Shown here piece by piece: positions 46,727 through 58,826 of a stretch of DNA of 64,000 bases. The stretch covers positions 347,001 through 411,000 of the forward strand of contig VCJN01000544.1 in the NCBI GenBank assembly GCA_006384855.1, read 5' to 3'. Positions within the stretch are counted from its first letter, which is position 1. The number at the start of each line of letters is the position of its first letter. The notes under the pieces were generated by a model that worked only from the letters and a program-made list of their open reading frames with translations, did no database searches and was not told the DNA's origin. Made by a program: the position numbers and the translations under genes. Source of the DNA: Tetraselmis striata (Eukaryota; Chlorophyta; Chlorodendrophyceae; Chlorodendrales; Chlorodendraceae).

Positions 46727-49640
46727 ACACCCAGAGGAAACCAGACACGCCACCATGAATCCGGACCTGGACTCCCTGTCTACGGGGGAATTCTACGTCT
46801 GCGTCCGGGACGCACACCAACTAGTGCTCCACAAGCCGGACCGTACCCTAGACCCACGCCTCCCATATACCCAAGACTGCCGAAGGGTCGAACACCGCCA
46901 CTTTCTCTTCGGACCGGACCGAACAAATAAGACGTTTGGAGAGGAGGTTTATGCGCCCTTAGGCGGAGTGGGCACCCTTACGAGTGCCGACGACAATTCC
47001 AAACACCAAATGCGAAGAAACAGACGAGCCACGGATGACCGCTTTACCCTGGCCATCGTGACCGCCCTCATGTGACATAACTCTTCATCGACCCCCTTAA
47101 CAAGTCAATCTACACCTCCCACTATCATAGCATGTACCTCGAAGATGCAGTTTTCGGCGCTAGACCCCCAACGACCTGTACTTTCGGGCTGAGATGTCCC
47201 TCGCCAACCTCGAACACGACGACAAATATTCATATGCTGAAAGCGGCGCAACACGCTCTCCGTAGCTTGCACGCTCAGAGGCACGAGGCTACCGCCACGG
47301 TGCTCATTCTCCCCGAGTGGATATACCCATCCTACAAGAAAGCCCATCTCCTCAACCCCCCCTACATGCAGAAACTGTGCGAGCTCCCCGCCGCGGACCT
47401 CGCCAAATTCCGGTCCCCCGACCATCACACCCAGACAGCCCCGAACAAGGACCTCGGCACCAAATGGCCGATGGGAGTGTACTTGGTGGCTTCCGCCCCC
47501 TACCTCGCAAACGTCAATGCCGCAGAAGCTTCAACCAACATTACGGCTGCCCTCAAGGTCTTATACCCCGGCCGCACTCCGCACTTCCACCTCAATACCA
47601 CCCAACGACCAATATGCTCGGACGCAGCAAGAGCCGCAATAACATGAAAGTCTTCCTAGACCGCCTCGCGATTATTGGTAGATACCACCCGCCGCACTCG
47701 GCACTGAAACTCCACCCGCTGACGACACCTACCAATCCCGTCCATACAAGCTCTGGAACGACGGCACGACCCGAAACGTTTTCCATACATCGGCGGCTTC
47801 CGTATTCACCGCGGCGGAGTGGTCGGAATCGGCGCCGGGGTCTACACGCCGGGCAAAAAAACCATCGCCGTGGGAGTGGACGCGGACGAAATTCGCCGCA
47901 CCATGACCAGAGCCGAACTGGCCGCCATATCGGTGGCACGCGAGTCTAACCTTCCGACGCACATCCTCTTTGATATAGCGCCGTCTCCCTTCACCTAATA
48001 GAACGCATGATGTACCGGCCGGTCACCTTACAACGTCACGCTCACAAAATACTATTCGAACACATAGTACGCCAACTCCGACAGCACCGAGCGGATTTGG
48101 AACCATCCTCCATCAAAGCCCATATTGATGGGGTCGAAGGCAACGAACAAGCCGACACCATCGCCGGCGAAGTAGCCAACGGGGCAATCCCACCTGACAG
48201 TATCGTAACCGTAGGCGCAACTCCCGAACCAGCCGATGACGTGTGGCTGAACCCATGCCAAGGCGCGCCGACCACCACTCACCCCCCACAATAACCTGAA
48301 AGTCGCCCTTCGGAAACACGCCAACGCTACAGTAGGCTGCGACGCCTCCGACGAAACCCTATACTCCCAACTCATAGACCACGCGTTGGCCACATGTGTA
48401 ATGCTGGACCTCGTCACCCCCTCGGACATCATCACTCGGAAAGAATCCACAGGGTGGAATTGAAGCGGGGAACACACTCAAGCCGAATGAGACGCAAAGG
48501 CCAGCCGTCCTTCACATACGGGAAATGCATGCAACACCTCAGCAGCGGCCACTTGGCAGGCAACTGCCCCTCCATGGCCGGCCTTAAGACAGACCGACAC
48601 AAATTCACGCTCAAACTCCTCAACTACGAGCTGGAAATCCTGAACGGCGGTCGGTGGCACGTACTATCCACGGACGCGGGCAACAAACATGTGGCTGACT
48701 TTTCCTCCTCCAACAGAGACACCCTGATCTCCGACCTAGCCGACAGAATCAGACACACAGTCCCGCGTGTCAACATCCCTGATCGCCTAGCGGACACCCA
48801 AGAAAAGCGCAACCGATGGTCCCAGCGCCGCCCAAGCACCCACCCTGCTCCCCACGATCATGCTTAACCCCCCCCTCCGCCCTAAACACTGCAAGCCGGA
48901 CGCTGTACGCATCGTAGGATTCGGACCCGACTGAGACCCGGCCACCGAAACAATATTTCCCAGCAGCGATCCCATAGCAGTCCCAAAAATACAGATAATC
49001 GAATTCAAACATTGCACTGATCTCAATCATGCCACCGTACACGCTCTCATATGCGGAAAAAAAAATAGCAACACATGGTGAGCGCCCTACGTCAACAAGG
49101 CTGGTAGTGTCCGACGATTGAAATCATCCCCGTCGCCCTCAACCGCAGCGGCACCATGCACGAACTCACACTCGAAGCCATCCATAGCCTCACGGTCCTC
49201 CGCCCCAAGAAGCGACCCCCGGACAAACCCCCTTCTGCCCCCCAGCGCCGCTGCAATCCGCCTCTGTAGGAAACTTCAAAGACACTCAATCGGATGGCTT
49301 CATACTCTCTTCTGCATATCCCGAATTTCCCTCAAACCTTCGATGTCCAACTCCAGCACCTCCCACAAACCCCGCACGCACACTGACCGTTAACATACAC
49401 GCTTCCGTAGATCACCGTAATACGCGGCAGCCCCGCTATGGCAGGGGGGGCAATATCGAGCGGCATGGAAGGAGGAGGGGCGCGGACGAAAAGAAGGAAG
49501 GCCGGAAGCTGCATACGTAATCCCTAGATAGGGTTCCCACAGCGGTTGGATCAAGCAAGTCCTAAAAATAACTCGGCTTGCTGGGCAGTGGAGAGCAGCA
49601 AATCCGCATGTAAATCAATTTCAATTTCAATTTCGATTTA
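45541..49640 (+). mobile_element. Degenerate LINE-type retrotransposon, Pol C-terminal part
   Basis: Several plus-strand frames must be joined, so the element is dead. At about 47780-48200 an RNase H-like domain is seen: GAGVYTPGKK, TRAELAAISVARES, LPTHILFD, then IKAHIDGVEGNEQADTIA. At about 48470-48700 a zinc-binding tail follows (CMQHLSSGHLAGNCPSMAGL, DRHKFTLKLL, NGGRWHVLSTDAGNK), of the type that ends many protist LINE Pol proteins. Upstream frames at 45583-45830 and 47225-47640 (VLILPEWIYPSYKK) are coding-like but not assigned. I could not find the RT YxDD motif. The sequence ends with an AATTTC tail at 49616-49634. A 40-base C run interrupts it at about 46683-46723. Confidence 0.6.
49616..49634 (+). 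repeat. AATTTC short tandem tail 1
   Basis: Three AATTTC units (caatttcaatttcaatttc). The same motif in the same orientation recurs at 53196-53219, 3.6 kb away; both could be 3' tails of LINE-like elements. Confidence 0.6.
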
Positions 49641-50161
49641 GCTGCCGGCGGGCCGGCCATCCCTTGAAGCAAGAGCAGCTGCTGCAGTTGCGCAGCGCTC
49701 AGGCCGCCTGGCCCGGTCTGCACTTCTCCAGACGCGAGCTGCTGGGTACGGTTACGACGATGTGTGGCTAGAGGAGGAGCAAGGCCGCAGCGGACGTACT
49801 GCGCGTTCGAGGGCGTCTTGCGCGTCCCGTGGAACTTCTCACTTTCCAGCCGGCCCTTAACACCGGGCGAAGTACTGGGTATGTACTAAATCCGGGCGAG
49901 CGGGCGCGGCTACTGGTACTGGTAGCGTGATCCTCCTGCGAAACGGTGGACCGTCCGACGACCGGACGACCCACCACCAGGCCAACTGACGGCCTGCGCC
50001 CACAGTGGCGCGAAGATCAGGCCTTCCAGGAGGACACCACAACAGCCAGCATGGACACAGACAGATCTGAGGAGCAACCGGGGTCGGCACCTTCCTAGCC
50101 GCGCTACGAGGCGGCAGAGTACAACAACCAGCGATCCGCACGGTCGTAACTGCAAAAAAAA

Positions 50162-52646
50162 TTGCAGACACCAAACTCCCACCAGCAACCCGCCGCCACA
50201 TACCGTGCTGCAACGCCCATCTCACCTACTTCTGACCGGCCTCCCCGCCGGTACGGACGATGCCCCCCATGTGGCCCTACTGTTCGGCGATTTGGTGGCC
50301 CAGCACCAAGCCATGGACGAGGAGTCGCGCAGCCGGACTGTGACGAACCTTATCCGCACCCTCAGCCCCAGAATCGGCGTTCAAATCCTACCAGCAGACG
50401 TCAGGGTGGTGACCTGCCGCCCCCCCCAAGCCAGCCGCCGCCGACACCGTTGGACCGATTGGCACTAGGCTCCCCACCACCACAGGGTCAGTCATCTTGC
50501 GACTGGCCCGCAGAGACACAGCCGAGAGTGTCCTACAGACCCAATGGACAGGAGAAGGCACAGCGATCCTCGACCGTCAGGGCCGCCGCTGCTCCACCCG
50601 CCGGCTCGGAGCACCACGCCTCGACGACATCGAGCGCCCGGTACACCAGGTGTGGCTTCGCTCCCCTTCGTTCAGAGGCCTCACGGAGGCCGACATGTGG
50701 CTGCGCCTGGCGGAGGGCCTTCTCCAAGCATACGACCAACCCCAGCCATGCGAAGCGGCGGCAGACCAGCCGGCGACAACACCGGCGGACGTCCTGGCAC
50801 TCGCCGGAGTGAGAGCATGGGCCGAGTACGAGGTAGGCCGACACATACGCAGACGACGCCGTCATCTGCCCCCCGACCGGAACACTACTAGCCCTCCTGA
50901 AAGTCCCGAGAGGTATGGAAATCCGCCGCTCGGCAGACTCGGTTCGCCTCGAACTCGTCGATCCCGAAGCGGCGCGCCTACTACATGATGTGTGCCGCGA
51001 CGCAGTACTGGCGCTGCCGTTTGGCGACCAATCGCAGGCCCGAGCAGTGATCCAAGTCACAGTCGAACAAGGCGAGGACCGCGAGGACCAGCCCACCACC
51101 CCGCTCCCAGGAGTACTGCCCCCGGCGCTGTCCAAACAGTTCTTCCGATGCGCGTTGACGGCCAAGGCGATCTGCACCCTGGCCCAACCTGGAGCTGCCG
51201 ACGGTGGAGCAGCTAGCGGAGGCCATCGCAGCCACCATCAGTCAGCGCACCAACACACTCCCGGAGCTGCACCACGCACAATGGCTGACAGACACCATGA
51301 CAGCTGCTGGGGTCGAGATGCACCACTACCACACCGAGCCGACACTGCTGCGCGTGGGGGACGACAACCCTAGCGCCATCTCCCTCGGCAAAGAAGACGA
51401 GGAGTTCGCGGACACCCTGCGCCTGGCAGTGGCCCTCACCTCACCTGTCGCACTACTGCGGGCGATACGCCTCCGCACCATCGTCATCTACCTCACGGAG
51501 TCCGAGTTCGACCCCTCGGAGCTGCGCATCCACCCCTTCAGCCAGACGATCCGCGAGGCGGGAGAACTGGGTGGCAACACAGGCCACAACCAGATCCGAC
51601 GCGCTGCGATAGGCATACGTAAGAAGGCCCGGAAGACCGCCCAGCGTTCCTCGCCCTACGAGCCACCGGACGCCCAATCTACACCCTCACCCTGCAGCTG
51701 ACCGCCCAACACCACAGCATCATTGGTGGCACCCGCAGCACCGACAGAACTGAGCAGTGGCGCAAGACAGGGTCGACAGCGCGCGGGAAGATCAAGGCCG
51801 CGCAAGCTCCGGCACCAGCCGAGAGGCGCCCTGCCGACACATCACCAGCCCCGCCACCGGCAGGCCCAATCGCACTACCTCTTCCAGCGACCCCAGCAGC
51901 CCAGACCGCACCCCTGGTCCGCGACGCTCCCCCCCCCAGGGTTCGAGCACGTCCCGCCGAGGCGCGGAACGGTTGCGGACGCAGTGGCAGCCATCGATCA
52001 GCGAGGAGCTGCAACGGAGCGAGCCCCCGGAGCAGCCCCCCCAGCCCCTGCGCCTATAGCCACAGCCCCAGCGGCCACTGCCACGCCTGGAGCACATGCA
52101 GACGACGAGGAGGAGCTTGACCTCAACTATGAGGAGATGGACAGCGCCATGGAGGTGGACACCACCCAGGGTGTGGCAGCGGAGACACCAGTCGCGGCTG
52201 TCACATCCCGTGATTCCCCCCAACGCTCAACGACACCACGCACGTTCAGAGAGGGCACACACAGCGGCACCACAGAAAGACTGGCTGAACTTCAGCACCT
52301 CACCACCGCAACCAAGGAGCTGCTCGCACAGTCCTCCCCAGCCAGCCAACCCGCAATAGCAGCAGAACTGGCCAGCTACGCAGCGGAGACACACCAGTTG
52401 CTCCACCCACAGCGCCTCTCCATCCAGCTGGAGCACCACCCCAGCCAGCCCACCCCAGTAGGCAAGGGCAAGACAGCCACATCAGTTAAACTAAAGAAGA
52501 AGCAGCCCAGGGGCCGCAGCCGCTCAGACGGCGCCACCCGCAACCGCAGCAGGAGCAAGCCACGCCTCGCTGGCACACGCGGCTCAGACAGCGAATGGGA
52601 AACAGACGATGATGCAGACCAACCATCCAGCAGCTCACACCAGTAA
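50162..52646 (+). pseudogene. Broken Gag-like / ORF1-like protein of a retroelement
   Basis: A chain of plus-strand frames (50205-50468, 50497-50988, 50915-51373, 51204-51701, 51723-52646) reads like one protein interrupted by at least three frameshifts and a TGA at 51699-51701. It has no recognised enzymatic domain. The last 308 codons are low-complexity, with an acidic patch (DDEEELDLNYEEMD) and a final basic region (KLKKKQPRGRSRSDGATRNR) that could bind nucleic acid. Size, position before an AATTTC tail and composition suggest a Gag/ORF1 protein of the same retroelement type as the neighbour at 45541-49640. This is inference. Confidence 0.45.
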
Positions 52647-53195
52647 GCTGCTGAGCGAGCCAATGCAGCGACAACCACGCCAGCTGACTCAAGAACACCG
52701 CCCACCACTAACCCTGTGCCCGGTGCAGCTCACACACCAACACACACCCGGACCTCACCACACACCCCAAGCACACAGTCTGATTCCCACCACCACCACA
52801 AGCAACACCCACTCAATTCCATGTTGGAGGGAATCGCAGCCCCCACCAATCATACTAGCCGGCTCAGCGGTGGATAAATACTGAGCATCACATAGCTATT
52901 CCGGTCAGCCACCTTCCCCCATCACACCTTGGTAGCTGCAGGCGGGACGCTTCGGCTGCCTAAGCTTGCCTGCTGAGCTCTGGATGGGATAGGCCTGACT
53001 TAGGTAGGGACAGCAGGGGGGCGCTGCTGTCTTAGCTATAGCCCACTGGATGGAGGATGGGCTAGGAAACATTGGAGGATGGCCGGTAGCTTGAGCTGTG
53101 ATAACACTTTGTGTTCCCCACTGTGGTTAGAGATAGCAGGTCCTGAGAACAACTCAGTCTGAGCGAGCGGATGCAGCAGACTAGACGTTGTAACT

Positions 53196-53219
53196 AATTT
53201 CAATTTCAATTTCAATTTC
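53196..53219 (+). repeat. AATTTC short tandem tail 2
   Basis: Four AATTTC units ending the second retroelement-like segment; compare 49616-49634. Confidence 0.6.
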
Positions 53220-55123
53220 GCGTCCCGTGCACTCGTTTCATTTGCAAATCATAACTTGGGGCCAGCTGCTGGTGCTGGACCGTCGGAGAAAGGCCCGGTT
53301 TATCGGCGGGTGCCGCGGTTCCTACAGTGGGCGCATACCGCGCGCGCGTTTCGTTGACGAATGATAACTTCTGCCTTACTCATATTTTTCTATTCATTTC
53401 AGCCCTGCTTAAAGTCATTGTAATCTTATTTTAGAAAATTGATGAATATTGATATCCTAGTACATTATATCATACCGGTATAATCCTTCTCTTTAATTGA
53501 ATCATTGAAGCGACCTCCATGAACTTCAGTCGCGCCTTGTGTGGACCTATTCATATGTGCGCTAGGTGCCAGTATTCAGTCATTCATTGCATGTGAAAAT
53601 GACAAGCAAGCCGTGCATGACCGTATTGTTGATGTAACGACTATAAGGACAATAATCACCTGCCAGTGAGTAGCCATTGTATTTCAACAATAAACACAAT
53701 GACATGGACGGGTTTAGGGTGTCATGAGTTTTTGCCCAGACTAGGGGCATAACAGGTTATAACGATCAGACGTATCCCTGATATGAAGAAAATTGCCAAT
53801 AAAGCACCCAGGTACTTTCCAGAAATTAAGTGGGAAAATGATTGAAGCGTCTCGTACCCATCATCCAGCACCCTTAACTGATGTGTGTGTATAAGAGGGG
53901 GGGGGGGGGGGCTGAGGCTGCGGCATCTTGTCACCACGTGATGAAAACTCCCCATTTTGAATTATATGAAGCATGATGTGGACCCTTGGGAGACAGTCGC
54001 TGAGATGACGAGGGGATTGCCACAGGAATGGCATGGCTATTCATCAGATATGCAGTGCACATGAGATTCTTCTGCCGTGGATATCTCTTTTTGGCTACGA
54101 GCTGCATTATGATGGCTACAGAGGTGAGTGTGCAGCCCAGTACAAACCAAGTCCCACAAGACGGGCCTGGGAAGAAGGAATGTACCTACCCCGCAGAGGT
54201 GCTTGTCAATGCCCGAGCGTCTGAAGCCAAGCCCATCGGAGACCTGTATGGATAGACATAAGATGATTTCCGGCTAACGTGGAGACTGATGACCTAGAGA
54301 CAGCCCTAGGGTCTGATAAGCTACATGTCGAGACAGGGTTGACATGTAGCTAAAATCCCGACAATGGGGTGAGCCAGGTCGCCTTCCAGCTGAAGGGCAA
54401 CCTCGCAAGCCTTGGGGAGCCAGAGTGTCTGCCAGCACACCTGCTAGCCCGGACCTCTGCATGTCACTCTGAGGTGTCCCCCCTTTCTCACCCTTATGTT
54501 GTTCTGGTGCATGGGGGGTGCCAGGAGGTTTTTTCCTATGGGGGGCCGCACAGATCGGATGGCCGCGCCCTCTGCACCAGACTTGTCATCTGAATGGGAT
54601 AGGTTGCGCCTACCACTTCAAGTCTGGCCGCAGCTTTGTAAGTGTGGCCGCTGCCATCATTGGAAAAAACAGGAAAATTAGGAAGCAAAAACTTGAAATG
54701 GCGGGGCCTGCTCTAGACGCATTTTGCCACCCTTCATGTTGATTTCATAAGCATGTTCAGCAATATGGCCGAAGGATTCATTGTCATGACATAAGCAGAG
54801 CACAGCGTAGACTCTTGCTGCGCCCAGCATCATCAGTGCGAGCTGCCTACACATCATCTGTCAACACCATATCTCCAGGTGCAGTACGTTATTCCAGCCA
54901 TGGCGATAGTACACAGAGAAGTGTCAGAGGCGAAGCGGAGTTGAAATTACATAGCACCCCCGCAGATTGCTACAAGCACTCCACTCGCACATATTAAGAA
55001 ATAAAGTAACAGGTATCCGCGATGCAAAGCAGCCGGATATCGCCAAATATACGCATGGTGTTCCTTGTGTTGGATTGGATCATTGGACGCGGCGCCCACC
55101 AACGCCCTTGCTGTGGAGAATGC
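53220..55123. other. Gene-free interval, 3' flank of the secreted-protein gene
   Basis: No gene is recognised. A G run lies at 53897-53910. The right end probably contains the 3' UTR of the minus-strand gene that stops at 55124. Confidence 0.3.
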
Positions 55124-56243
55124 TTATGGACTTGGCTTCAGGGCACGCCACTCCGCGGACGGTTCCAGATTTCCATCGTAAAGATGACCACAGGATTTTG
55201 GGAATATCTTGGCGCACTCCTTGCAAGTAGGCCTGCAAACAGCAAGGACGGCATTTAGTGTCCAATAGCGATTCCCACTTGCTGTGAACCCCTCATCTAC
55301 AAAGTAGTCAGGGGAGGTACTCACTTGTGAAACGGCCCGTTGAATTGTGTAGTGTCAGCCCTGTGACAGCCCACAACCCGGTTGTTGGGGTCGTGCTCGC
55401 AGTTCATGTTCTCACAGAACTTCAGGCCCCTGTAATTTTTCCAGCCAGTGCACTTGCCCTCCCAGGGGTCCCTCCAGCAGGTTGCAAGGCAGATCTTGTC
55501 ACCGTCACGCTCAACGTAGACATTGTCGTAGTGACCTGCGAGCGCAACATCCTCCCAAGAGAACGACGAATGCTTGTGGAAGAAACGGTGCTCGGTGTCT
55601 TGGCGGGTGTTGCTCTCACAGTTCTACAAGAAATATACACAGCACTCGTTCAGTTTGACGACGAATGCGTGCTCCGATGCTCCAAGGGCTACTCGCCGCA
55701 GAGACACGAAACACCGACTATCGACAATCATGCCCTGGTTTGATTTTGATATACCCCGAGAATATATGCAGAACAGTCTGCAGCCGCGGGGGAGGGAGGA
55801 TGGCGGGGGGGGGGGGGGGGGGGGGGGGGGGGGTAACGTCGTCACGTGCCCCCCCCGCCCGCCCTTCGTGACGAAGACGGTTTGCCGACGAAGGTTTGCT
55901 GACGCAGGGCGAAAACCTAGCATGTAAACGTTTTAAGCAAAATGCTGGGGTGAAGTGAATCGCTCTACGTACGCTTGTCTCGTACCTGGCACGGTTCGGG
56001 GCAAGCCTCTGCCAGATGGGCCTCCGTACAGTATCGCATCCCGCTTCCGTTGCAGTTTTCTGGCCTCAACGTGTCTTGCCTGATGCACGGGACACCGACG
56101 CCCCAAATCTGGCACTTGGCGCAACTAGGCCAAGACACTCTGGCTACAGGCCAATTGAAGCCCCTCATACCGCCATTACAGCTTCCACCAGTGTCATCGT
56201 CTGTATTGTCGTCGCCAGCGTCATCAGCGTGTTTGCTGTTATT

Positions 56244-56277
<34 letters not shown>

Positions 56278-56354
56278 GATTGAACAGGGCGAGCCACCTG
56301 GGACACGAGCACTAGGCCGAGGAGAAGCAACGCCAAGCGCGTCCGAGAGTTCAT
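55124..56354 (-). CDS. Secreted Cys-rich protein with N-terminal poly-Asp tract
   Basis: Three minus-strand exons, 56354-55986, 55623-55325 and 55232-55124, give 258 residues with matching phases (donors GTACGA and GTGAGT, both acceptors AG). A signal peptide (LALLLLGLVLVSQVARPVQSA) is followed by ten consecutive Asp encoded by an imperfect GAC array, and more Asp/Asn. The mature part is rich in paired Cys: SCAKCQIWGVGVPC, CTEAHLAEACPEPC, CLATCWRDPWEGKC, CENMNCEHD and CKECAKIFPKSC. This points to an extracellular, disulfide-bonded protein, possibly Ca-binding through the Asp tract. I do not recognise the family. Intron 1 contains a 30-base C run on the sense strand (plus-strand G, 55804-55833). 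Confidence 0.75.
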
Positions 56355-57605
56355 GGCTCACGACGGAACACGAGTTCACCGACACCTCGATAGCCGCCCT
56401 TTGGCTTAGTCGATGATTCTTGGCCCTGTGCCGCGAGGTGGTCGTGAGAACAAGCAGGAGGAGTCGGATATGGAATGACGTCTTCACCTCCCGTGTGGGT
56501 GCTCTTCGGGTAACCTGTGACGCGCCGCTCACCGCGCCGCCGCCGATTTACCGGTACCCGATCCTCCTAAATCACCGCCCATACCCCGGTACGGGAAATC
56601 GTGCTCGTACGTATCCCCTTGTATTGCCGCCCGCCTGTGTCGAAAGCCAAACCCGCTACATATAATGACAGATAATGACGATATAAGGATTATAGGTCAG
56701 ATAACATCATATGACATAATTATAGTAATAGCATGTGCAGGTACATATTATCACTACGATTATGCTTTGGTCGATATCTGTGGAGCGGGTATACCGAATA
56801 CAGCAAGCGCGACCACAAAAAAAAGCGCAATTATACGGAGAAACGGTCGGGCCATGTAAACCCTAAACACACAGCTCCTGGCCATCAAGTGGAAGGTGCC
56901 GATGACGCACGATTAACGGCATCAACGGCAGACCAGCTTTTCTAACCGCCGACTTGCCGATAGCGTGGGCGGCATAGGTGGCGCGAGGTGACCGGTACAC
57001 GTGTGAGGATTAGTCGCTAGTAGTCGCTAAATTCGAAGGAAACCGTAAATTCGCAAACATCGCGCGTGACCGCGCGCAGCTTATTCGCCGCCGGACGACT
57101 ACCGCGCCTTTCTAACCCGTACCACCTCGCCCGCGGTACCGTATGTAGCGCAGGACAGCAGGTCGTCCTGCCACTACTACAGGTACCTGTACATGTACCT
57201 TCTCAGTACTGTACGGCAAGAGTACGGGTACTAGTACTTCTCGGCACCGTGTACAGTCTTACGGTTATACAAGTCGCTGTTTACAACCACGATACAGGGT
57301 GCGAATACCAGTGTTATTAGTGCGCAACTGTACTCCGGGTACTGCTGATTTTACTGCAGCAGTACAGGTACCTCCGCTGATTATGCCTCCGTCATCCGCT
57401 GAATCGCTGATTCATCACGTGCCGATTATAAAAATGGCATATCTATCTGCTCATCAACCTTAGTTAATAGTTAGCTACTACTGTGTATGTTGCTGATGAT
57501 GGATGTACACCAGTACTGAGTGCCTATGTACATGCGATGTATCCGCACACATGATACCATGCTGACGTCAGAAAATATGCATAAACCATCATGATCCTTA
57601 ATTCC
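56355..57605. other. Gene-free interval
   Basis: No gene is recognised. About 56640-56760 is AT-rich. Many short palindromic ggtacc/gtac steps occur around 57120-57370. Confidence 0.3.
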
Positions 57606-57908
57606 CTACGCTTTCGCACGCCTAACCTGACGCGCGGAGTCTGTAGACCGCTTCGCGGGCGTGGGTGCTCCATCGAAGACAAACAAAAGGTCTACCCCTC
57701 GCCCGAGAACAGACTGTGTTTGCTGCAGGAAGTGCTTGGCGAGCGGCTCGTAGTCCTTGTCCAAGACAATGGATTGCGCGTGGTGGTAGCCCAACTGGTG
57801 CATCCAAACGTGACCGTCAATGCCTAAACGCCTCCCGCGGGCCAGTGCATACAAGTTGGTCTTCTCGCATATGGGGTCAACGAGGGTAAGGAGACCTGGG
57901 ATGCCCAT
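57606..57908 (-). pseudogene. XPG/FEN1/EXO1 nuclease N-terminal domain, fragment
   Basis: From the ATG at 57908 the protein begins MGIPGLLTLVDP, then GRRLGIDGHVWMHQLGYHH, FLQQTQSVLGRGVDLLFVFDG and PTPAK. This is the N-terminal half of the XPG nuclease fold, with the first active-site Asp (in GIDG) and the VFDG Asp. These enzymes cut DNA flaps or resect 5' ends. The frame stops after 100 residues at 57606. A possible donor (CAG, then GTTAGG) lies just before the stop, but I found no continuation (the internal XPG-I motif) in the remaining 57 kb on this strand. Either a distant exon was missed or this is a gene fragment. Confidence 0.65.
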
Positions 57909-58126
57909 CTCGTGGGTGGCCAACACGGAGCGGTCAGGTGCGGTTAGGGTTGGAATGACGATGTGCCGACGGCGGTCAGCAATGCAACTGCGCGGGCGCG
58001 GTGCGCTGGCCCTGGGCTGCGGCGGAGCGGTTTACTCCGTAGCGAAAATACGGGTACGAATGCTTAACACCGTAATTATGTACGGGCACCTTATTGTGGA
58101 ACTCCTCTATTGCCGCCATGGCGTAA

Positions 58127-58490
58127 AGTAAAGTCCAGTTCGCCCGGGGTCATCGGCAGAAGACCTTTTTGCCCCCGCCCCCGCCCCGGGACAGGACTGG
58201 CACCAGTGAAACCCTTGCAGCGTCTCTACGACGTCGACGGCCGTTTAGGCAGCAGTCCAGTGACGGAAAGTCCTGGGCCGGGGACGCTCCGTTATAGTTC
58301 ACCACAAAGGCATCTTTCGCGGACGCTCTGTTATAGTCATTAAGCAAATTGCCTGTATGGCAGACCTGCTCGGTCCGACCCAGCACTTGACCTCACCGTG
58401 CGCCAATTTCAGTCGTCGTGGGTCTGGCATAGCGACTAATCCTTAGTCATTGGACCATTGCCTCATTCTAACCCCGAAGAGTTTTTATTT
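58127..58490 (+). repeat. Dispersed repeat F, copy 3
   Basis: It contains both blocks of the family: 58127-58235 (gtaaagt, cgcccggggtcatcgg, gggacaggactggcac, gcagcgtctctacgac) and 58381-58490 (cagcacttgacctc, tggcatagcgactaatcc, attgcctcattc). Compare 255-412 and 14663-14850. Confidence 0.55.
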
Positions 58491-58638
58491 TAAAACGCAT
58501 CAACCAGGTAAATCCGGTGTCAAAGTTGAGTCTGGTTTTGCCAAGAAAATTGCGCAGGCTGCTTACAAAGTCAAGAGCCGAAATTGGCATGAAGGTACAG
58601 TAGTGAAAAGCGTGGAGGGAAAACGGAGTAAGGGAGGG

Positions 58639-58826
58639 CGCTGCGTGTAACGCAGCGGAAACTGGAAGATGGCTGGCTCAGCTGTTATGGCTGCTTTTAT
58701 GTCTACTCGTGCTGCACCCAAAAAGGGCGCAGCGACAGGTGCCTAGTTCCCGTACCACTTAGCAACACTTGTAGCTGAAAAGCGGTTAGGTTAAGGGAGG
58801 AAACCCCATAAAGTAGTTTAGATCAT
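58639..58826 (-). repeat. Terminal direct repeat, left, with 19-bp hairpin
   Basis: The hairpin CGCTGCGT-GTA-ACGCAGCG is at 58639-58657, followed by a block matching 61589-61752. A 23-base copy of the neighbouring recombinase-coding sequence (caaagttgagtctggttttgcca, 58829-58851) also occurs to the left at 58521-58543, as if a rearrangement or circle had joined here. Confidence 0.75.
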
